A DNA stretch of 64,000 nt from Pollenia angustigena (Eukaryota; Arthropoda; Insecta; Diptera; Polleniidae): NCBI GenBank assembly GCA_930367215.1, contig OV884056.1:252243127-252307126 (forward strand), given 5' to 3'. The translations under genes were made by a program, and so were the position numbers. Shown in pieces: positions 1 through 11,796 of this stretch (position 1 is its first letter; each line of letters opens with the position of its first letter). Below the pieces are notes generated by a model that was not told the origin of the DNA, searched no databases, and was given only the letters and a program-made list of their open reading frames with translations.

Positions 1-604
1 CAAATTGTGTTTAGGATAACATTGATTAATTGATTAATAAAATTTTTATAAAATGTTTAAAAGTTTATTTTCATGAAAAGTTAAATAACTCAGTCAATCA
101 CTTATCTATTTTTAAACCCAAATATGCGTTGTAATCATTAATAAACGTACTTTTTGAATAAACTCAATAGTATTATAGTTTCTTAAGAAAATAATGTATA
201 AAAAAGTCACTAAATTTGAAATTTTTTTGAAAAATCTACAAAATTTGTGTTTGATCGACAATAACATCCAAATTTCTCCAGTTTTCTTAAATAAATTATA
301 CATTGTTCGAAAGACCTCAGTTTCTTCTTTGCAAATCTTTCCAAATTGAAAATCGGATCATTATCAACAAAATTACAGGCTTATAAGTGCGCAAAGGCAC
401 AAAAACCGGTTTGTTACCCGTTAATCCGGATTTTGGAGGTGTCCGGTATATTTCACTATTGGAATCTTGTTTCACTCGACAAGCCCTACAAGAAAAATGA
501 TATCCGGTCCCAGGTTTTTTGGACTGTCTCACCGTGTAATTGGCATCACATAATGTTTTGAGCCAGATTGGCATAATACTAGATATTATTTTAATTTAAT
601 TTCT
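1..604. other. AT-rich stretch with one unassigned 85-codon open frame
   Basis: No feature is assigned. Positions 317-574 on the minus strand are open for 85 codons and are less AT-rich than the flanks. The predicted peptide has three cysteines in its first half (in CDANY and CRACRV) and a basic middle, but it matches no family I recognise and has no intron or promoter context. It may be a transposon or host-gene fragment, or chance. Confidence 0.3.
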
Positions 605-665
605 TAATATTTTTAATTTTTAAAAACCATAAATAGTTCAACAAAATAACCACAATACTGATTAT
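605..665. repeat. Dispersed SINE-tail fragment
   Basis: The stretch with AACCATAAATAGTTC and AACCACAATACT is nearly identical to 28150-28205 and to the reverse complement of 27605-27650, where it is joined to the 3' tail of a tRNA-derived SINE. It is therefore a third dispersed copy of that tail, without a recognisable SINE head here. Confidence 0.6.
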
Positions 666-1495
666 TATTAATTTCTTTTAATTTCCTTTACAATAAAGTT
701 TATCAAAATTTATAAATTCAAGCTAAAATGTTTTTGTAAAAGGAAGACTAGAAATCAATTCATTCATTATTAATTTACGATATTGTGAAGATGATTCTAT
801 GTATTTGTATAAGGAGAGAGTTTGATCCATTCAAGATGTTTAGCACCTCAATAACACTAAGTTGATATTTTCCGAACAATGTTAACCTTAGTTCTTTATA
901 GATTAGGCAAACGCCAATAAAGTGGTACGTATTTTCAGATACCTCTAAGTTGCAGATAGAGAACTTGTCTATTGGAATATTACTAAAGGATCTGGCATAT
1001 GCGAACACACAGAAAAAAATCAATGTAAATTCGTTCAAAACAAGGTTGATTTAACATTTTTCAGTAGTGATTTTGCTTCATTGTTGTTCCATATGAATTT
1101 AACAAGATTTTACAATAACTTGCAAACAACATTTTTTTCTTTTAAAATAACTATAATTCATTAAATTTAACATTGCAGTAAAGTTAGAGCAAAATGTAAT
1201 TTACATTGAAATAACAATCGGAATCACGTTGAATGAAAGTTATTTCAAGTTGAAACAACGTGAATTTCATGTAGAATCAAATTGGTTGCAGTGTGAAGAC
1301 AACATATGCATTTATTTAAGAATAATTCAAAACACTTACCCCCCTAACACATGTTTCACTTATTTTGTATCTCCTTTGTTAACAGAAGCATCAGCAGAAT
1401 GGCCCGATATGGTTTTCGTCAACATTCTACTTTGAAAACTTGATGTACTATTTAACTTAATAACTTTTATTAAAAGAATTAGGGAATTGTCTTCT
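666..1495. other. Gene-free AT-rich interval
   Basis: No coding, RNA or repeat structure can be supported apart from a CACAGAAAAAAAT string near 1013. That string resembles the TIR of the MITEs at 34863 and 49320, but I find no matching opposite end. Confidence 0.4.
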
Positions 1496-2190
1496 TTTTA
1501 TACCCTCCACCACAATTAGTTGTGAAGAGGGTATATTAAGTTTGTCATTCCGTGTGAAACTTTTTTATTATTCATCTCAGACCCCATAAAGTATATATAT
1601 TCTGGGTCCTTGAGTAATTCCAAGTCGATTTAGCCATGTCCGTCTGTCTGTCCGTCTGTCCGTCTGTTGAAAATACGCCTTCTTTCGAACAACTCAAAAG
1701 AAATGAACAAACTTGGTGCCAAATTGCTTGTAGTTATCCTAAGCAGTTTGGGATTGAAATCCAGCAAAATCGGTTCAGTAGGACCAGAGCTATGGATCAC
1801 AATGTGGAACCACCACCTAAAAAAATTTATAATTTTGTTACAAAAAATAACATAAATGCTGGAACAAGGCACGTAATGAGATAAGATTTTGGAAAATTTT
1901 TTTTTATTTGACTGGAAATCACGCTGTTAAATTTCGTGAAGATCCGTCTATAATTTACCCTAAGCCCCATATAAACACTACTCCAGGAAAACAGTTTAGT
2001 ACGCCTAAAACCGTAAGAAATAACGCTAGCGTAACAAAATTTGGTACGTCACAGTTTTTTAAAACTGTAAAAAATAATGCAATCATAACACTTTTATAGG
2101 ACTATAAATGATACTGTGAAATTTCGTTAAGATCGTCGGTGGAGGGTATCAAAGATTCGGCACAGCCGAATATAGCACTCTAACTTGTTA
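1496..2190 (+). repeat. Dipteran interspersed repeat, short copy
   Basis: The copy starts TATACCCTCCACCAC and ends CCGAATATAGCACTCTAACTTGTT. It has the fly-wide block TATATATTCTGGGTCC followed by repeated GTCYGTCYGTC. A 5' hairpin is visible (ATACCCTC against GAGGGTAT), and GGTGGAGGGTAT near 2143 is the inverse of the start. The 3' end holds an ATTCGGC/GCCGAAT hairpin. It contains about 1.2 units of the 153-bp module found in seven copies at 52772-53842. Its class is not known to me. The open frames here are by-products of the repeat and not genes. Confidence 0.75.
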
Positions 2191-2331
2191 TAACAGATTT
2201 TACACATGAAAATATAAAAAATTTTCATACTTAAGTATGTATGCATGTTAATTTTACAAGATAAACTTTTGATTTTAATATAAAACAGGTTTTTATGGAT
2301 TCAATATTGAACAATGTTATTTTAACAGTGA

Positions 2332-3193
2332 CACAGAAAAAAATTACGACAAATCAATTGTCATATTGAATACCATATTCGTCAATACAATTAATTTTTT
2401 AATTGAAAAGGCACCAACAACCGAATTTGCAAATATAAAAAATAATTTTGTTAATTCAAATTGTTGATATTTAACAAATATTTTCAACAACGAAGTTGTT
2501 ATATTGAATAAAATATTTGTTAACAATTATATACAAATTTTAATTACGAGTTTCTCATGTTAACAAAATATTTTTTTAATAATTAGTTTTTTGCCTTTTG
2601 CAAGAATTAAATGCATTTAAAATATTTGTTTAATTCATTTTTATTGAAATGTGTTGAAAACTGCATCACAAACATTATAAATATTTATTTCAGCATGCAA
2701 ACTTAAATACTGGATGCACAATAATGTTTTAACATCTGCGTAAAGGCGAATATTGACATCATAGACCAGAATTAAAAACTAAAATAAACGAAACCCATTA
2801 AATTATCTTTACTTTTCAAACAACAACTGAACTTACCATAAAGATTGCTTAAGTTTCTCAGTAATCTGCCTGTAGTTTGGCCTTTTAGTGATTTAAAACA
2901 AAATATTTAAATTTTTTTTTGGACATAAAATAATTTTTTATTTATTTATTTTTTAACTGAAACAAATTGTCAATACGACAATTTACAAATATGTTAATTA
3001 AGAAAATTGTTAACAATATTTGAAAAATTTTAAACAATTTTCTGTAATTACTTAATAACTATTGTAATTTTTCATTTAAAATTAATATGAAATAATGATA
3101 AATTTAAAAAAAGGGCATACTTTTGCAGAAATTTACCATGATTCTCAATCAACATTTCGCGATGTTATTTTAACATTGGTATTTTTTTCTGTG
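2332..3193. mobile_element. MITE-like element, CACAGAAAAAAAT termini
   Basis: The left end CACAGAAAAAAAT and the right end ATTTTTTTCTGTG are perfect inverses, 862 bp apart, and the interior is very AT-rich and non-coding. The flanks are TGA on both sides rather than a clean TA, so the duplication type is uncertain. Two elements with the same terminus (34863-35877, 49320-49558) do show TA duplications. Confidence 0.5.
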
Positions 3194-3462
3194 TGAATAT
3201 ATCACTAGTACTTGATTTTAAATAAAATGTTGCAAAATTTGCATTTTATAGAAAATTTTGCGAAAATTAATAAAAAATGTAAATTGTACAATGTTTTTAA
3301 GAATCTGCTATTTGTAGAAAATTAAGCTTTTATAAATTTTGGGATGTTTTTGTATTTGTAGAAATTTTTTAATAAATTTTCATATTGTACAATTTATTTT
3401 CAAAAATATGCATTTTTTATACAAAAATTTTTAATATTCTGTTATACTTATAGAAAAGCTCT

Positions 3463-3650
3463 CTTTTTGTCACGTCACGTCACCTAGCAATTATTCTTGT
3501 ATTTTAGAACCACGTTGTTCAAATTTTTCCTCTCTTTCACTAAATGAAAACCTAGTTGCGCTCTACACCCAAACGCAAAAAAGTAAATAATATTTTCATT
3601 ATTCTTTGAGAAACAATTAAAAACGGCTGGTGACGTTACGTGACAAAAAG
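3463..3650. mobile_element. Short inverted-repeat element, GTCACGT termini
   Basis: CTTTTTGTCACGTCACGTCA at 3463 is mirrored at 3629-3650 with one mismatch over 22 bp, enclosing 188 bp. No target duplication is clear. It is probably a MITE; the ORF on its minus strand is incidental. Confidence 0.5.
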
Positions 3651-5430
3651 TAGAAGACATTTCTGTGGAAATACCAATATATACAATTTTCAAAAAATGT
3701 TCAAGACTTTATCTATCTTTGCCCTGACCTCCCCCCATTTAATAAGCGTCATTTTACTAAATATGTTTCGCACCACCTCCACTAAACCCTTTGAAATGAC
3801 CAATAAAATAGCTACAATTATCACTACGAAACTTCCATAAAATAAAGTTGTTAGACCATCAAAATCATATTTTAAAACGAAACACGAAAAATCTACATAA
3901 AAATCATTAAACTAACGAACCAAATCACAATTATACAACAATAAATTGACATGCCATTTGTTTTGTAATTTTTCGTTAACATTTACCAAATGCAAATATT
4001 TTTATATGAAACTAATAAAATTTTAGTTTTTATTGTTAAACATTTAATATGTATTTAAAATGCCATTTCCATATCGTTAATCAACGCAGTCATTAAAATT
4101 AAGTGTTTATTTGATTATCTACAAATGGCACGCAACCTGATTATACACCTCATTTCCTTTTCACCCTATTCAGCATTTTTTTTCGGTGTTTTGGCGATTT
4201 AATATCGAATAACAACAAGTGGCCGAAAATAGGAAACTGAATAAAAAGAGCCAGTGAAATCGACACAAGAACAATTCCAAATGAAAATATAAAATAACAC
4301 GCACATACAGGTACAGTATTTTTTTCATCTATTTAATTTAGTTGTTTTCCGTATTCGCCTAAATTACTGATTTAAGTTTTCATTGACGTGTAAAAACGAA
4401 TAGACTGATAACGTTTGATGGGGCTGGCAAATTGAAAAAACAAACATGCTTCTAAATATTGTTTGTTTTATTGAGTGTTGTTTTTTTGTTGTTGTTTTTT
4501 TGGGTAATAATACGCAGATAAACACTCAACAACAATTTGGGCAGGTTGTAAATAAAAAATGAAGACTGTGTTACGTACCTTTGCAATGAAATACTTAGAC
4601 GTTGTCCAAAAATCCATTTTAGTTAAAAATTCAGCCAACAAATTATTGCCGACTAGAGAGCCCATTCAATAAAAGACGTAAATGTTTGATAAAGACCAAA
4701 CAGCCTATTGCGAGCCCTAATAACGAGCATTGCTTTAATGGATAAAATTCAAGTATTATGGCTTTAACTAACAAAAAAAAATTTCACCAACTCGTTGTGT
4801 GGGAATGAAAAGTTTTACAAAAAAAATAAATGTAGTAAATGTAAAGAAAGCCGTGCAAATATGTGTATAAGTATTGGTTAGGGGAAACTGTAATTTCTTT
4901 AAAGAGTTCTTCTAAAGAATAAAATTCATGCTGTTTGATAGGAGCAGTGTTGCTAATTAAGGTATTTAGGGGATAGTTGTTTAGCCATTAAAATAGACAT
5001 TAAGCCATAAGCCATTTTTGGATTAAAAAAGCCTTAAAGATCTTAAAAGTTTTTTTGCGTAGAGAGTGTTTTCCTCCAATTCCTTTTATGGGAGCATATT
5101 ACTTCCACAAAGCATCTCCATCTTACACGATTTGTTGCAGTTGTTTAAGTGTCTTCTCATGTAAGATTTCACTGTCCCTGTTCTTGGAGTATCGATCCAT
5201 TCAGTATTTGTTTATTCCAGCCAAGCAGATGATTAGTGTGCTGTAGCAGGTCCTAGGATAATCTGTCGTTGCCTAGAACAACGATCTCCTTCTTTTTTTC
5301 CTAGGGGGTGGTGGCTGCCTGAACTTTGGCCATGATGCTATCCTCTTTTCCAGGATGAGGGGATGTCAGGGGCTTCTTGGATGAATTGTTTGCTGGAGGG
5401 GGGAGGGGGAGTTGAAGCCATTTAAGTTTT
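3651..5430. other. Gene-free interval
   Basis: AT-rich DNA in which I see no transposon ends or conserved coding. The part around 5250-5400 is G+C richer (gggggagggg runs) but unassigned. Confidence 0.35.
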
Positions 5431-5439
5431 AAAATTCGA

Positions 5440-5545
5440 AAATCATGATGAATATTTTTCGTTCTCTGCCAGGGATCGAAACTGCGGTGCTTGGTTTTGT
5501 TTGCAAGTACTTAAACCACTACACCACGCCGCCATCACTGCGTAG
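5440..5545 (-). mobile_element. tRNA-derived SINE fragment
   Basis: On the minus strand the segment reads like a tRNA-like RNA polymerase III promoter. An A-box-like GGTGTAGTGGTTTAA lies near 5520 and a B-box-like GTTTCGATCCC near 5473, about 45 bp apart. It has no acceptor stem or anticodon arm of a functional tRNA, so it is a SINE head or a tRNA pseudogene. The body downstream (below 5440) is not recognisable. Confidence 0.5.
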
Positions 5546-5739
5546 AGAGCTATGCCCCTTGTTTGAATCAATAACCAAATAATACCTCAAGATGTGCATA
5601 TAAAGTATCTCGTTAAGCATCTAGATCGAGTTTTAACGTGTAAATGTTTAAAATGCAATTCAAGTTAATTGGCTCATTGGAAGAAAATCGACGCTTAGTT
5701 TAGATTGTATTTGTCAACTCTATCTTTAAGCCAATATGA

Positions 5740-7020
5740 TGCCTTGGTTTTCAGTTATGGGGCACTACCTTGGCCTCCAACATAGAGCAAATCCAAAGGC
5801 GTCAAAACAATATTCTTGGAATGTTCACATTCGCACTCGAACAAAGAGCTCAATGTAGCATCAATACATAATTATATCTTGAGATATAATTGGCGAAAAG
5901 CTTTAAGTATCTGGGGATAATTCTGGACTATAAGCTAAGTTGTAGGCAGCATGTTACGGGGTGAGTCGGAAAGGCAACCGTTGCACTGTACTCCTGCAAA
6001 ATGGTCATTGGCAAAAGAGGGGTTTGATCTCGAGTATAGTCCACAGGATATATAAGACCATGGGTTGGTGCCAAGCTCGGATAGAAGAACACATTTTAGA
6101 AGACCAATGAAGGTGCAAAGAATGTCCTCGCTGTGCATTACTTTTAGAACCATTTCTACCTATACTATCCTTCATCTACCACCCGCAGATTTGGTGAAAA
6201 AAGAGATGGCGAGGAACTCTACAATTCACCAAAAATGAACCCAACAGTAAAGTGAAATAGTTGCGGTCACCGCAGGGCTATTATCTCGACAGTCAGGAAC
6301 AAGAGGATTGATCACACCTCCCTGGCTTTGGTTCACGACCGTTGCTACAGAGCGCTGATACCAAGCCGAGATATGTGGAGAGAAGTGTTCTGGGCAGGAG
6401 GGGAACACGGATGGCTCTAAGTCACGAGAAGGTGTGGGCTTCGGAGTACCCACAAGGGAGCTCAACCTCAATTCATCGATACGACTTTTGGATAAGTGTA
6501 AGCAATTTTCTTAAAAGACCTTGAAGTTGCAATTTTGTAAGGCAAAAGAATATTTTTTATAATTGAATATGAGTTTGTTAAAAAAAATTTTTGTGAAATT
6601 AAATAAATTTCTCAACCAGATGGAATAATGAAATAATGGGTACCACCACTAAAATCTTCTGGGTTAACTCAAACAAATGGAGAACGTGAATTCTTTTGAG
6701 TGGGAGCACATTTAAGGTTAGATTGATGGTATGTATTCTGATTGCACACATATGACTACGGGTATAACTGCCCTCATGTGGACGGGTGCAATCATACGAA
6801 CATAGAGCACGTAATACACTAGAACACATTCTCGGCCATTGCCAAGCCATTGACGAAATCAGACCTAAACGCCTTAGACGCGATCTAATTCCGTTTATAA
6901 AGTTTCTTAGGAAAATTGATAGGTCATTTTTGTTCCATAACGTGCTGGAAGGGAAGATTCTCAATCATCAAATCCTCCTCTCAGCCAAACCTTACTTTAC
7001 CGTACCAAAATTAATATCTT
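5740..7020 (+). pseudogene. Decayed LINE 3' end with RNase H domain
   Basis: Several frames carry LINE C-terminal motifs in the right order. SNIEQIQRRQNNIL lies near 5780 and FKYLGIILDYKLS near 5900 (end of the reverse transcriptase). The RNase H motif TDGSKSREGVGFGV starts near 6409. A zinc-knuckle-like EHILGHC lies near 6815-6840. Stops and frameshifts separate them, so nothing functional can be made. RNase H downstream of the RT is known from I/LOA/R1-type LINEs; the clade is inferred. The two ends may come from different copies, because the junction near 5850 is abrupt. Confidence 0.6.
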
Positions 7021-7024
7021 AAAA

Positions 7025-8194
7025 TTTAAAAGCCACGAACTTTTATTGATCATTACCATCTCATAAATAATCGAACATAAATTTCGTTCAATTAACTTTA
7101 ATAGCTTTGATTAAGTATTGTTACTAAATATTTTATCTAGGTCTAATTAGAATTTCGTTTGTTGATTATATCAATTAACTTTTATTCAATTATACACCTT
7201 AAAATACATTTCTCACTTTCCTTTAAGATTCCTTAGAAAGCTTGTTTTGTGCCTTAAGTTTTGAAAGGTATATTTACATGGGGGTGTGTGGAGTTCGTAA
7301 AAAAGGAAAATTAGTGGTTAGGGAATTTTGTTCATAACTGGATATATTTATAATTACAAGTAAAGTTTGTTTAATGAAAAAGTTTATATATCATTACTTC
7401 ATATTTTTCTTTAACTTTTATTAACTTAACAAATTACTATTTCCATTAACCATCATTTTACTTTTTGGGAAAAACTGTTGCTAACAACTGCCAATTTCAG
7501 TTCATTAGTTTGGGTTTTCATTTAAGAGTTAGGCCCATTATAAGCTTATTTACACCTCCAACAACAACTGCTAAAACTATCAGGAGTAGTAAAACTAAAT
7601 ATTGTTCAACCACTTGCTATACATTTCTATGAAACTTAATGCCATAAATATTCTTTTGTATTGTTTTAAGGTTTCCAATTTCGCTAAATACTTGATTGTA
7701 TGGGAATGAGTAGAAATTTCTCATTTGCCATGTTGTGTGTATACATGGCGTATACGTAACAAGTGTTTACACGTTGCCTATGCGTGCGTGTATATGAGAG
7801 TATGTTTATCTATTTGTTTCTATATGCGAGATAACGTTTCCCTAATAGGTGGTGCTGAATTTCAATGGAACGGACTAAATTTTGAGTTTGTGAATGAATA
7901 GCTTTTAGTTTTTGGAGGCAGCAAGCGTATGTTTGTGTACTGTAATTGTTTTTAATTTTTCAATTTGTTATTGGAAAATAGTTATTTGGAAGTTATTTTA
8001 AACAAAAATGTGTTAGTTGTTGTGTTCACTTTATTGTAGAAATCTGAAACTTAATTTTGGTCTGTTTGTTATATTGCATTTTTGTTGAACTGGATAATTA
8101 AATTTCAACAATAACAATAATTTTGTATGAATTTTAAGGAGTGGTACAAACATATGTCGACAATAGAATAAGAACGAAAGGAGTTTTCTTATTA
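7025..8194. other. Gene-free AT-rich interval
   Basis: No supported coding or repeat structure; simple T-rich and TGTG-type low-complexity tracts only. Confidence 0.4.
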
Positions 8195-8480
8195 AGCATT
8201 TTGTATGACGTGCTTAGTTCTGAGATTAATTGTTGAGGAAAAGATAGCTTCTATACGCATTTAACGGGTTGCTTAGGCCAGCTCATCAGGAAACCTTTTC
8301 CAAAGATTTTAGAAAAGCCAAAAATATTATACAAATAAAACCCTAAAAGCGAATGAGTCTTACTTGCACCAATATCAAAGCTTAAACAAAACACCAACAA
8401 TAAACAGTGAGTTTATCTTTTCTTACATTCCCCTACAATTGGTTGGGTTCTTTCCGACTCGAATTGTGGTTGTGAGTGGG
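8195..8480 (+). mobile_element. Foldback family A, single arm
   Basis: Contains the family signature TGTATGACGTGCT, a short AATTGTTGAGG block, GGCCAGCTCATCAGGAAACC, AACAATAAACAGTGAG and CAATTGGTTGGGTTC. It matches the reverse complement of 22870-23212 over most of its length. Only one of the two inverted arms is present. Confidence 0.6.
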
Positions 8481-8559
8481 TCCCGTTGAGCTATAATAAT
8501 GAATCTTTTTAAATTTGATTTTTTATACCTAAATATGAAAGAAAACAAATTTTGGGCAA

Positions 8560-8625
8560 ATCGGATAAGTGGGAGCGCAGATAACCCCCGTTGCGAAAAC
8601 GCAACGTTGGGCCTTAACGATATAC
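8560..8625. repeat. Palindrome-bearing repeat fragment
   Basis: GTTGCGAAAACGCAAC forms a 6-bp stem with an AAAA loop and is followed by GGGCCTTAAC. The same string with one change ends the inverted-repeat element at 12526-12905, so this is probably a terminal fragment of that family. Confidence 0.35.
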
Positions 8626-8710
8626 AAATTAAGCGCATTTGTAAAATTTTTAAATTAAAATATTTTATTCACGTCTTTAGGAAAAAAAATTTAAAAAGAT
8701 ATTCATATAC

Positions 8711-10021
8711 GGCTGTAGGAAAAATCGCCCAAAGAAAAATGGCCCAAAAAAATAAATGAAAAATCGCCCAAAAAAATTCCATGTAAAATTGGGCCCGAAT
8801 TCACATGAAAAGTGACCCAAAATTGTTGGGCTATTTTTTGTTACTATTAGGTGATTTTTCATTTTTGAAATTATATGAAAAATAGCCCATTTTTTCGGGC
8901 ATACTATTTGTCTAAATCATTCATTATTACTATACGACGAATTCCTAAATGTTATTTATAAAAATAACGGGACATATTGCAAAAGGTGGCATGTAATAAC
9001 GTCCAGTGTCATAGTGTCCGTGGTCAAACTCGAAAGCATAGCTTACAAACTTGAAAGCATAGCCGGCCTATGGCCGGGCGCAAGGATTTTCTCCTCTTTG
9101 ATGAAAACAAGTACCGGCTTCGCTAACTAAAGCTTCTCTGCACAGCCGGCCTTCGGCCGGGGGCAAGCATTTTCTCCTCTATGGTATATCAAAAACCGGC
9201 TTCGCTAACTGAAGCTTCTCTGCCCAGCCGGCCTTCGGCCAGGCGCAAGGATTTTCTCCTCTATGGTATAACAAGTACTGGCTTCGATAACTAAAGCTTA
9301 TCTGCGAAGTCGGCCTTCGTTCGGAAACAAGGCAGATCTTAGAAGCTTTACTTAGCGAAACCGGTACTTGTTATACCATAAAGAAGAAAATCCTTGCGCC
9401 CGGCCAAAGGCCGGCTATGCAGAGAAGCTTTAGTTAGCGAAGCCGGTTTTTGTTATACCATAGAGTAGAAAATCGTTGCACCCGGCCGAAGGCCGGCTAT
9501 GCCGAGACGCTTTAGTAAGAGCTGCATTTGTTGCAACATAGGGGAGAAAATCCTTGCGCCCAAAAGTGTTTTCGTTATATGTTTAATATATGCACCCAGA
9601 GAAAAAACAACAAAACCATTTTTAAAAAAATGTTGACCATATTATGTTTAATTTAACCAAATCATTGTCACCGACAACCACATTATGGAAAAATAAGTTT
9701 CTTTAAAAATAGTTTTGTTGGTTGTGACCAAATTAAAACATGTTTTTCTCTTACATTTGTAAGTTACTAAATTTATATGAATAATAAACACTGTTTTGCA
9801 AATTGGGTAATTTTTATTTTTTTTTTTTTTTGGGAAAAAATTCGTTTTTTATTTTTGGGTAATTTTTCATTTTTATTTTGGGCTCTTTTTCGTTTCTTTT
9901 GGGCAAAATTTCATGTATAACTTTTTGGGTAATTTTTCATGTTCTTTTGGGCGATTCTTCATTTGGGCGATTTTTCATTTTTTTTTGGGCCATTTTTCTT
10001 TGGGCGATATTTCCTACAGCC
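8711..10021. mobile_element. Foldback-type transposon with 8-bp target duplication
   Basis: The element begins GGCTGTAGGAAAAATCGCCC and ends with its inverse. The near-perfect terminal repeat is about 60 bp and is built from short reiterated AATCGCCCAAA/ATGGCCCAAA modules that continue as looser repeats to about 8890 and 9800. It is flanked by TCATATAC on both sides (8703-8710 and 10022-10029). The middle is a GC-rich inverted array (separate entry). There is no transposase, so it is non-autonomous. Eight-bp duplications are typical of hAT and also known in P-type elements; the superfamily is inference. Confidence 0.85.
9050..9575. repeat. 82-bp GC-rich units in inverted orientation
   Basis: Units beginning GCCGGCCTTCGGCCGGGC start at 9062, 9145, 9227 and (degenerate) 9309, a period of 82-83 bp. 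From about 9340 to 9570 the same unit recurs on the opposite strand two to three times. Each unit holds a 6-bp all-GC stem with a TTC loop, GGATTTTCTCCTCTATGG and CGGCTTCGCTAACT. The two halves can fold on each other as one long hairpin. Confidence 0.85.
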
Positions 10022-10127
10022 TCATATACATTTTATTTTTAATTCAATTATGATATAATCCAAAGCACTTTGGGTGCACTGCTACGTCACATTTCTCACA
10101 TTTGTAAATTGATCGGTCCATAATTAA

Positions 10128-11469
10128 AAGAGTTGTTAACCGATTAAGAATAATTCGATTAATCGATCAAACAAAAACAAACTCTTGTTTGAATAATTTT
10201 AAAATGGCGATTTTCGAATAACGAATAAATCGATTAAATTATGTCGATTAATCGAACAATTTTTTTTTATTAAAAAATAAATTAATAAAAGACTAATAAG
10301 AAATAAAAGCTTAGAATTTGATTTATTCTCAAACGTTTTTAGCAATGTAGAAAAAGTAAAAAATATTATTGCTATAGCCCTCCGTGTAATTAATCTCAAT
10401 GTTTAGTAGGCAAAAACCGTGTTAAGTATTCATTGTTTTCCAAAAATGTATCTTTTGTTCGTATTAAACTAATCTTTGATAAACAATTGTAACAGCTGTT
10501 TTCTTTTTAAATCAAACGTAAACAATTTTCATGAAATGTTGATTAAGTTAATCAGAGCCGTTCACATTACATTTCAGAAGATTTAGATTACATATGATAA
10601 AGAAAAAACTGCAACAAACAAATTTAAATTTCTTTAAATTATTAAAAATGGATTAAAATACTTTAATAAAGTGATCAGAAAATCATTTTAAACATATTAA
10701 TTATGGAATTGTGAAAATTTACGAATTATTTAAAGTCAAATAAAACCATTAAGAAGAAATCATGGTCGGTTGTACACGCGAGGGGTCCTTACATGGTGAC
10801 CGATTCTATATTATACTCAGTTTGAGGTATGTTCACAGGATTCGATGTGACTAATGAAGTGATTAAGTTGTAATCATGTTAATTTGAAGTGATGAACAAA
10901 TAACTTCAATATATGGTTAGTCATCTCGATTTTGATGTAATTAGAGCTTAATCATGCTCGAGTTGCTTAAACGCGTTTAAAGTGTGAACATAGCATAAGT
11001 GTCACAATATAACAATATAAATCGATGTAGTAGAAGATAATTCAACGACATCAAAATATGCCAAACTTCTTCCAATGGAGAAATACATGCAGAGAGACAG
11101 CGGTTGTTTTATAGAAGAAGTTGTACGCAGAAGTTTGGCTGAAGATGGAAGATCTGCAACCGCCTTTCGAAAATCCAAAGTTGAATCGGATTATTTAAGA
11201 ATTAAGAATTTTACGATTCCTTTAAGTAATACAACGATATGGAGCTTAGATGAAAAGTTGTACGCATCAAAATAGTACGCATCAGTCATAGTGGATTTGA
11301 GAAAAAATAAAGAAGAAAATGTATCTTATTTAAAATATGTAATTTTTTTATTCGTTATTCTCATCGATTAATCGAATAATTTTTCAGATTTAATCGTTAG
11401 ATCGAACAAACAAAAACAATTATTTGAATTATTCGAACAAAGTTGAAAGGCGAATAATTGACAACTCTA
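10128..11469. mobile_element. hAT-type element, AGAGTTGT termini
   Basis: The left end AAGAGTTGTTAACC and right end TTGACAACTCTA are imperfect inverses. The direct repeat ATAATTAA flanks it exactly (10120-10127 and 11470-11477), an 8-bp duplication as in hAT elements. Both subterminal regions are dense in CGATTAATCGA and ATTCGAA motifs. A 66-codon open frame at 11075-11275 (+) has no recognisable transposase motif. The element is probably non-autonomous. Confidence 0.75.
10827..10994. mobile_element. Possible small MITE nested in the hAT element
   Basis: TATGTTCACA at 10828 and TGTGAACATA at 10983-10992 are inverse, 165 bp apart. The short termini and lack of a clear duplication keep this tentative. 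Confidence 0.3.
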
Positions 11470-11477
11470 ATAATTAA

Positions 11478-11735
11478 CCATAGGCTTCATATAAAGCCCA
11501 CTCACGAAAAACACTTTAGTCCTAAAACCATAACAAATAATTCTATTGTAATAAATTTTGTTCTGTCACAGTTTTATATGACTAGAAATCACACTATCAA
11601 CTTTCGTAAAGATCGGTTCATAATTTACCACAGGTCCAATATAATGCCCACTCCTGAAATATCCTAGCTCTCAGTCAATGGTATCAAATATTTGGCATAG
11701 CCGAATATATCACTCTAACTGGTTTTTCTTTAATA
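11478..11735 (+). repeat. Dipteran interspersed repeat, degenerate 3' part
   Basis: Recognisable CATATAAAGCCCACTC, TTTCGTAAAGATCGG, CCATAATTTACC-like text and the terminal CATAGCCGAATATATCACTC, as in the ends of the copies at 1496 and 52484. It has many substitutions and starts right after the hAT target duplication, so the hAT element landed in or next to this repeat. Confidence 0.6.
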
Positions 11736-11796
11736 ACCTGGGAGAGGATAATTTCACATTACTTGTTCGGTTTTCTCTCATTGTAGCTATTGAAGT

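Noticed and set aside
1636..1884. Open frames in the GTCCGTCTGTC block as genes
   Set aside because: This block is part of the dispersed dipteran repeat, seen again at 52620.
5440..5545. Functional tRNA gene
   Set aside because: A- and B-box-like strings are present but no cloverleaf with acceptor and anticodon stems can be drawn.
8195..8480. Solo LTR (TG...CA with AATAAA)
   Set aside because: Two-armed copies at 22662 and 43962 show the segment is one arm of an inverted-repeat element; no primer site or internal retroviral-type genes are present.
9050..9575. CRISPR array or bacterial terminator cluster
   Set aside because: Units are contiguous without unique spacers and invert in the middle; the context is eukaryotic repeat DNA.
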